The notes under the pieces were generated by a model. That model was given only the letters and a program-made list of their open reading frames with translations, did no database searches and was not told where the DNA came from. Below are positions 6,477-9,744 of a stretch of 9,744 nt of DNA, one piece after another. Location of the stretch: assembly GCA_020217265.1 (NCBI GenBank), contig JAIWOS010000111.1, forward strand, positions 1 to 9,744. Direction: 5' to 3'. The number at the start of each line of letters is the position of its first letter. Positions within the stretch are counted from its first letter, which is position 1. Origin of the DNA: Thiobacillus sp. (GTDB lineage: Bacteria > Pseudomonadota > Gammaproteobacteria > Burkholderiales > Thiobacillaceae). A program made the translations under genes and the position numbers.

Positions 6477-8325
6477 GCAGCATCACTGCCCGTTTCCCGT
6501 CCAGTTTTCCGATAACCGCCGCTGCTACCGTGCCGGCAGCGCGCCCGGCTTTTCCCTGAGTCTGCTGCTGGTGGCCGTGCTGTCCGGGTATGCCGGGTTT
6601 GGCGAAGCGGCGCCTGCCGCGCCCGCGCCGGCGGTGAAGCTCGCCCAGCCTTATGTGGGCTGGGCGCGCGGCCGGCTGCTGGTGGCGCCGCGTGCGGGTT
6701 TGCCGGCGGCCCAGTTCGAGGAGGCGATCCGGCCGGTCCGCGGGCGTTCGAAAGGCTATCTGCGCCCACTCAACATGCACGTGGTCGAACTGCCCGCCGG
6801 CGTGGACGAACAGACCGCAATGCGGGAACTGCGCAAGAACCGCCGCCTGAAATACGTCGAACTCGACATGGCAGTATCGCAGGCGATGGCGCTCAACGAC
6901 CCCGCCTACGCCGGCAGCTGGGCCCTGCAGAAAATCCAGGCACCGGCCGCCTGGGACAAGGCGAACGGCAACGGCGTGACGATCGCCATCCTGGACACGG
7001 GCGTCAACGCGGCGCACCCGGACCTGGCAGCCAACATGGTGGCGGGCTGGAACGTCTACGACAACACCGCCGACACGAGCGACGTGCACGGGCACGGCAC
7101 CATGGTCGCAGGCGCCGCGGCCGCGGCGGGCAACAACCTGCAGGGCGGGGCCGGGGTGGCCTGGGGCGCGAAGATCATGCCGGTGCGGATTTCCGCGCCG
7201 GATGGCTACGCCTACTGGAGTACCGTCGCGCAGGGCATCTACTGGGCGGCGGATCACGGCGCCAAGGTGGTGAACGTCAGCTTCAACGGGGTTTCGGGCA
7301 GTTCGACCGTCCAGTCGGCGGCGCAGTACCTGCGCAACAAGGGCGGCGTGCTGGTGGTGGCCGCCGGGAATAGCGGCGGCCTGGAGAGCATTGCCGCCAG
7401 CGATGCGATGCTGTCGGTCGCGGCTTCCGACCAGAACGACGCGCGCGCGAGCTTCTCCAGCTACGGGCCCTACGTCGACCTCGCCGCGCCGGGCGTGTCG
7501 GTCTACACCACGACTTCGAGCGGCGGCTACGGCAACGCGTCGGGCACCTCGTTCGCCAGCCCGGTCGTCGCCGCCACCGCCGCGCTGATGCTGTCGGCCA
7601 ACACCCGGATCACGCCGGCCAACATCGATGCCATCCTGAAATCGACTGCGGTCGATCTGGGCACGCCGGGTGCCGACGAGTATTTCGGCAGCGGGCGGGT
7701 CGATGCGGCCCGCGCCGTGACGGCCGCCCGCGCCCTGGTTGCCACCGATACCGCGGCGCCCACGGTTGCCATCGTGTCGCCGACGGGCGGGCGCGTGGCC
7801 GGCGTGGTGGCGGTGGACGTGACCGCCGCCGACGATGTCGGCGTGACGCGCGCCGAACTCTACGTCAACGGCCAGCTGACCGCCACCGACGCGCTCGCGC
7901 CCTTCGCGTTTGCCTGGGATACCGCGGGCAAGCCGGATGGCGCGTACACGCTCACGGTGCAGGCCTACGACGCCGCCGGCAACCGCGGCACTTCGCCGGC
8001 GGTCGCGGTTACGCTCGGCAACGATGCCACGCCGCCGGTGATCGGCAGTTTCAACCTCACCGACGGCATGACCCTGTCGTCGCGATCGCAAACCATCTCG
8101 GTCAGCGCGAGCGACAACCAGGGCGTGGCGAAAATCACGCTCTCGGTCGACGGCAAGGAAGTCGCAGTCGCGTTCGGCGCCTCCCTGAGCTATAGCCTGA
8201 ACACGTCGAAGCTCGCAGCCGGCGCGCATACGGTGACGGTGCGCGTGACCGACAAGGCGGGTAACGTGACGAGCCGGACCGTGACGGTGAACGTGTCGGC
8301 GACCTTGGTGCGCTCGAAGCGCTAG
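6475..8325 (+). CDS. Secreted subtilisin-like (S8) serine protease with two C-terminal Ig-like domains
   Basis: A 616-residue exported endopeptidase. It has an unusually long N-region (about 25 residues) before the hydrophobic signal core at about 26-43 and Ala-rich cleavage options near 44-48. A propeptide of the fervidolysin/inhibitor-I9 kind follows at about 57-135 (RLLVAPRAGL ... HVVELPAGVD ... LKYVELDM). The catalytic domain (about 140-420) shows the triad D174 in AILDTG, H207 in HGHGTMVAG and S359 in GTSFASP, with oxyanion N299 in AAGNSG. Two Ig-like modules follow, at about 425-515 and 517-610. Each opens with a D-x-x-x-P or A-T-P-P turn and ends with a V-T-V-type strand; they probably bind surface or polysaccharide partners. 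There is no PEP-CTERM or other sorting tail. ATG 6475 is chosen because AAGGAG lies six bases upstream; the frame's earlier TTG at 6382 is inside the riboswitch aptamer. The c-di-GMP riboswitch upstream implies control tied to the switch between sessile and motile life. Substrate is unknown. Confidence 0.93.
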   Translation: MQHHCPFPVQFSDNRRCYRAGSAPGFSLSLLLVAVLSGYAGFGEAAPAAPAPAVKLAQPYVGWARGRLLVAPRAGLPAAQFEEAIRPVRGRSKGYLRPLNMHVVELPAGVDEQTAMRELRKNRRLKYVELDMAVSQAMALNDPAYAGSWALQKIQAPAAWDKANGNGVTIAILDTGVNAAHPDLAANMVAGWNVYDNTADTSDVHGHGTMVAGAAAAAGNNLQGGAGVAWGAKIMPVRISAPDGYAYWSTVAQGIYWAADHGAKVVNVSFNGVSGSSTVQSAAQYLRNKGGVLVVAAGNSGGLESIAASDAMLSVAASDQNDARASFSSYGPYVDLAAPGVSVYTTTSSGGYGNASGTSFASPVVAATAALMLSANTRITPANIDAILKSTAVDLGTPGADEYFGSGRVDAARAVTAARALVATDTAAPTVAIVSPTGGRVAGVVAVDVTAADDVGVTRAELYVNGQLTATDALAPFAFAWDTAGKPDGAYTLTVQAYDAAGNRGTSPAVAVTLGNDATPPVIGSFNLTDGMTLSSRSQTISVSASDNQGVAKITLSVDGKEVAVAFGASLSYSLNTSKLAAGAHTVTVRVTDKAGNVTSRTVTVNVSATLVRSKR

Positions 8326-8910
8326 CTAGGCGGCTGTCGGCCGGGGCTGTTTCAAGGCCTCGGCGACGCGCACGAGCTCGGCCAGCAGTTCGTGCAGCCG
8401 CGCCGGCGCTTTCAGCATGCCGTTCTCGGGGTTGAAGCCCTGGGCCGCCAGCGGCAGCGAGAACTGCCCCGGCAACACCAGCACGCCGAGCGTGTTCAAC
8501 ACCTGCCGCAGGTGCGGCAGCATGCGCATGCCGCCGAACTGGCCGGGCGAAGCGCCCATGATCGCGGCGACCTTGCGCTGATAGGGCACGAGACCCGATT
8601 CGCCCTGCCATGCGCGCGACACCCAATCGAGCGTGTTCTTCAAGAGCGGCGGGATCGAGCTGTTGTATTCCGGGCTGGCGATGAGCAGCGCGTCGTGCGC
8701 CTTGAACAGCGCCTTCAGGCGCTGCGCGTTGGCGGGCAAGCCCTCGCGCGCTTCGAGATCTTCGTCCATCAGTGGCAGCGGGTAGTCGGCCAGTTCGATC
8801 AGCGTGACTTCAGCGCCCGCGGCGCGCGCGGCGTCGGCGGCAACCCCGATGAGCTTGCGGTTCCACGAATCGCGGCGAAGGCTTCCGGCGAAGGCAAGTA
8901 TTCTGGGCAT
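8326..8910 (-). CDS. NADPH-dependent FMN reductase family (flavodoxin-fold quinone/chromate reductase type)
   Basis: A 194-residue cytoplasmic flavoprotein of the NADPH-dependent FMN reductase family, to which YieF/ChrR quinone and chromate reductases belong. It would use NAD(P)H for two-electron reduction of quinones or similar acceptors. Seen are the FMN phosphate loop GSLRRDSWN (9-17), SPEYNSSIPPLLKNTLDW (79-96) and the flavin-contacting GASPGQFGG (119-127), all typical. ATG 8910 is chosen over the in-frame GTG at 8919 because GGAG lies eight bases before the ATG but almost touches the GTG. It is the second gene of an operon, 24 bases after the pirin stop codon. Its own stop (8328-8326) directly abuts the protease stop (8323-8325) on the other strand. 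Exact substrate is not predictable. Confidence 0.9.
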   Translation of the reverse strand: MPRILAFAGSLRRDSWNRKLIGVAADAARAAGAEVTLIELADYPLPLMDEDLEAREGLPANAQRLKALFKAHDALLIASPEYNSSIPPLLKNTLDWVSRAWQGESGLVPYQRKVAAIMGASPGQFGGMRMLPHLRQVLNTLGVLVLPGQFSLPLAAQGFNPENGMLKAPARLHELLAELVRVAEALKQPRPTAA

Positions 8911-8934
8911 CAGGCACACTCCGTTTGAATGAAT

Positions 8935-9633
8935 TCAGGCGAGGTCGAAGCTCACCAGCTCGCTGGGCTCGAGCGCCTCGATCTCGACCGCGGACTCGTG
9001 GGTGATGGCGACGGCGTCGCCGGCTTCGAGCGGATAGCCGCGCACTTTAACCCGGCCGGTGGCCACATGCAGCCAGGCGCGTCGTCCCGGCGCGAGCGTG
9101 AGCGTCACTGTTTCGCCCGGCGCGAGCCGCCCGGCGCGGATCGCGGCATCCTGGTGGATCGTCACCGAACCCTCGCGGCCGTCGTTCGAGGCAATCAGGC
9201 GCAGTTGTCCGGCAAGGCTTTCCGGCGCGAAGGCGACCTGCTCGTAACCCGGCTCCAGACCGTAGGCGTCGGGTTCGATCCAGATTTGCAGCAGGTGGAC
9301 CGGCTCGGTCGCCGAAGCGTTGTATTCGCTGTGCGCGATGCCGTGGCCGGCGCGCATGCGCTGCGCTTCGCCGGGGCGGATGACGCCGCCGTTGCCGAGC
9401 GAATCCTTGTGCTCCAGCGCGCCTTCCAGCACCCAGGTGACGATTTCCATGTCGTTGTGGCTGTGGGTGGGGAAGCCGGCGCCGGGTGCGATGCGGTCGT
9501 CGTTGATCACGCGCAGGGGGCCGAAGCCCATCCACGCCGGATCGTGGTAGCCGGCGAAGGAAAAGGTGTGGTAGCTGTCCAGCCAGCCGTGGTTGGCGTG
9601 GCCGCGCTCATGCGATTTGCGGACCGTCAGCAT
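8935..9633 (-). CDS. Pirin-family bicupin protein (YhhW/quercetin 2,3-dioxygenase-like)
   Basis: A 232-residue bicupin, almost the same length as E. coli YhhW (231), which has quercetinase activity in vitro. The four metal ligands of the N-terminal cupin are all present and spaced as in the family: H57 and H59 in THSHNDMEI, and H101 and E103 in GIAHSEYN. The opening RKSHERGHANHGWLDSYHTFSF, the FGPLRVINDD segment and the PGEAQRM turn are diagnostic. The C-terminal cupin (about 130-232) lacks a ligand set, as usual. The start has a good ribosome site, AGGAG, six bases upstream. It leads an operon with the FMN/quinone reductase, which suggests joint handling of quinones, flavonoid-like phenolics or electrophiles; that is inference. 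The physiological substrate is unknown. Confidence 0.94.
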   Translation of the reverse strand: MLTVRKSHERGHANHGWLDSYHTFSFAGYHDPAWMGFGPLRVINDDRIAPGAGFPTHSHNDMEIVTWVLEGALEHKDSLGNGGVIRPGEAQRMRAGHGIAHSEYNASATEPVHLLQIWIEPDAYGLEPGYEQVAFAPESLAGQLRLIASNDGREGSVTIHQDAAIRAGRLAPGETVTLTLAPGRRAWLHVATGRVKVRGYPLEAGDAVAITHESAVEIEALEPSELVSFDLA

Positions 9634-9666
9634 GGTTTTCTCCTGGTTCGTTCATGGTGTGAATGC

Positions 9667-9695
9667 ACTATAGGCGTGGCTTGTGGCGGGTAAAA
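9667..9695 (-). promoter_or_regulatory. Candidate promoter for the pirin-reductase operon
   Basis: Read on the minus strand, TATAGT (9672-9667) is a good -10 element, 5/6 against the consensus. The hexamer 17 bases upstream, TTTTAC (9695-9690), is a poor -35. A poor -35 with a good -10 suggests an activator-dependent promoter, which fits the operator-like palindromes overlapping and adjoining it. Predicted start is near 9660. Confidence 0.4.
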
Positions 9696-9704
9696 CCGGC
9701 ACAA
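9681..9704. promoter_or_regulatory. 24-bp imperfect palindrome TTGTG-N14-CACAA
   Basis: The outer five bases are a perfect inverted repeat (TTGTG 9681-9685, CACAA 9700-9704), and 9 of 12 positions pair across the full 24 bp. It covers the poor -35 of the pirin promoter. The size suits a LysR- or TetR-type regulator. The identity of the regulator is not shown by this window. Confidence 0.35.
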
Positions 9705-9723
9705 TTCGATTGACTCGTTCGAA
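9705..9723. promoter_or_regulatory. TTCGA-N9-TCGAA repeat next to the right edge
   Basis: Five-base perfect arms at 9705-9709 and 9719-9723 with a nine-base spacer, directly beside the 24-bp palindrome. The geometry is that of a LysR-type T-N11-A box nested in a longer dyad. ATG codons at 9728 and 9734 follow on the plus strand and could begin a divergent regulator gene, but only 17 bases remain, so no CDS is called. Confidence 0.3.
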
Positions 9724-9744
9724 AATCATGAACATGCCGCTGAC

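Noticed and set aside
6442..8229. 595-codon minus-strand open frame
   Set aside because: Antisense to the S8 protease, which has a complete catalytic triad; composition is His/Arg/Gly/Val-biased without domains.
8929..9693. 254-codon plus-strand open frame
   Set aside because: Antisense to the pirin gene, whose four metal ligands are exactly placed.

Overview
The window is GC-rich, densely coding DNA with the gene content of a betaproteobacterium. The clues are a full-type glnE, an Acs whose N-terminus is typical of Betaproteobacteria, a PEP-CTERM exported protein, and a small eRF1-like 'translational machinery' protein. Assignment below class level (for example Thiobacillus-like or Rhodocyclales-like) would be a guess. 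No tRNA, rRNA, CRISPR array, insertion sequence or phage gene was seen.

Layout from left to right. (1) Positions 1-2550, minus strand: glnE, the two-headed adenylyltransferase of glutamine synthetase, cut by the left edge so that its C-terminus is missing. (2) 2551-2994: a 444-base control region with a good sigma-54 promoter (2871-2886), a 28-bp near-perfect palindrome at the predicted transcript start (2897-2924), and an upstream inverted repeat (2671-2691). (3) 2995-3591, plus strand: a small exported PEP-CTERM protein, followed by an intrinsic terminator. (4) 3715-5679, plus: acs, acetyl-CoA synthetase. (5) 5780-6172, plus: a 130-residue eRF1-domain-like protein with its own sigma-70-like promoter, an AT-rich inverted repeat at the predicted start site, and a strong terminator. 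(6) 6338-6408: a c-di-GMP-I (GEMM-I) riboswitch, followed by a leader that can fold over the start codon of the next gene. (7) 6475-8325, plus: a secreted subtilisin-like (S8) protease with a propeptide and two C-terminal Ig-like domains. (8) 8326-8910 and 8935-9633, minus: a two-gene operon of a pirin-family cupin (first) and an NADPH-dependent FMN/quinone reductase (second). It converges on the protease gene with no intervening base. (9) 9634-9744: the pirin promoter with two LysR-type-looking operators; a divergent gene may begin at the right edge.

The window mixes housekeeping genes (nitrogen control by glnE, acetate activation by acs) with two separately controlled extracellular products. 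The PEP-CTERM protein appears to be under sigma-54, and the Ig-domain protease appears to be under a c-di-GMP riboswitch. In this class both controls commonly serve biofilm, floc and matrix functions. The most noteworthy item is the riboswitch-protease pair. Next is the sigma-54 promoter whose predicted start coincides with a 28-bp palindrome. None of the protein families looks new; the novelty is regulatory.
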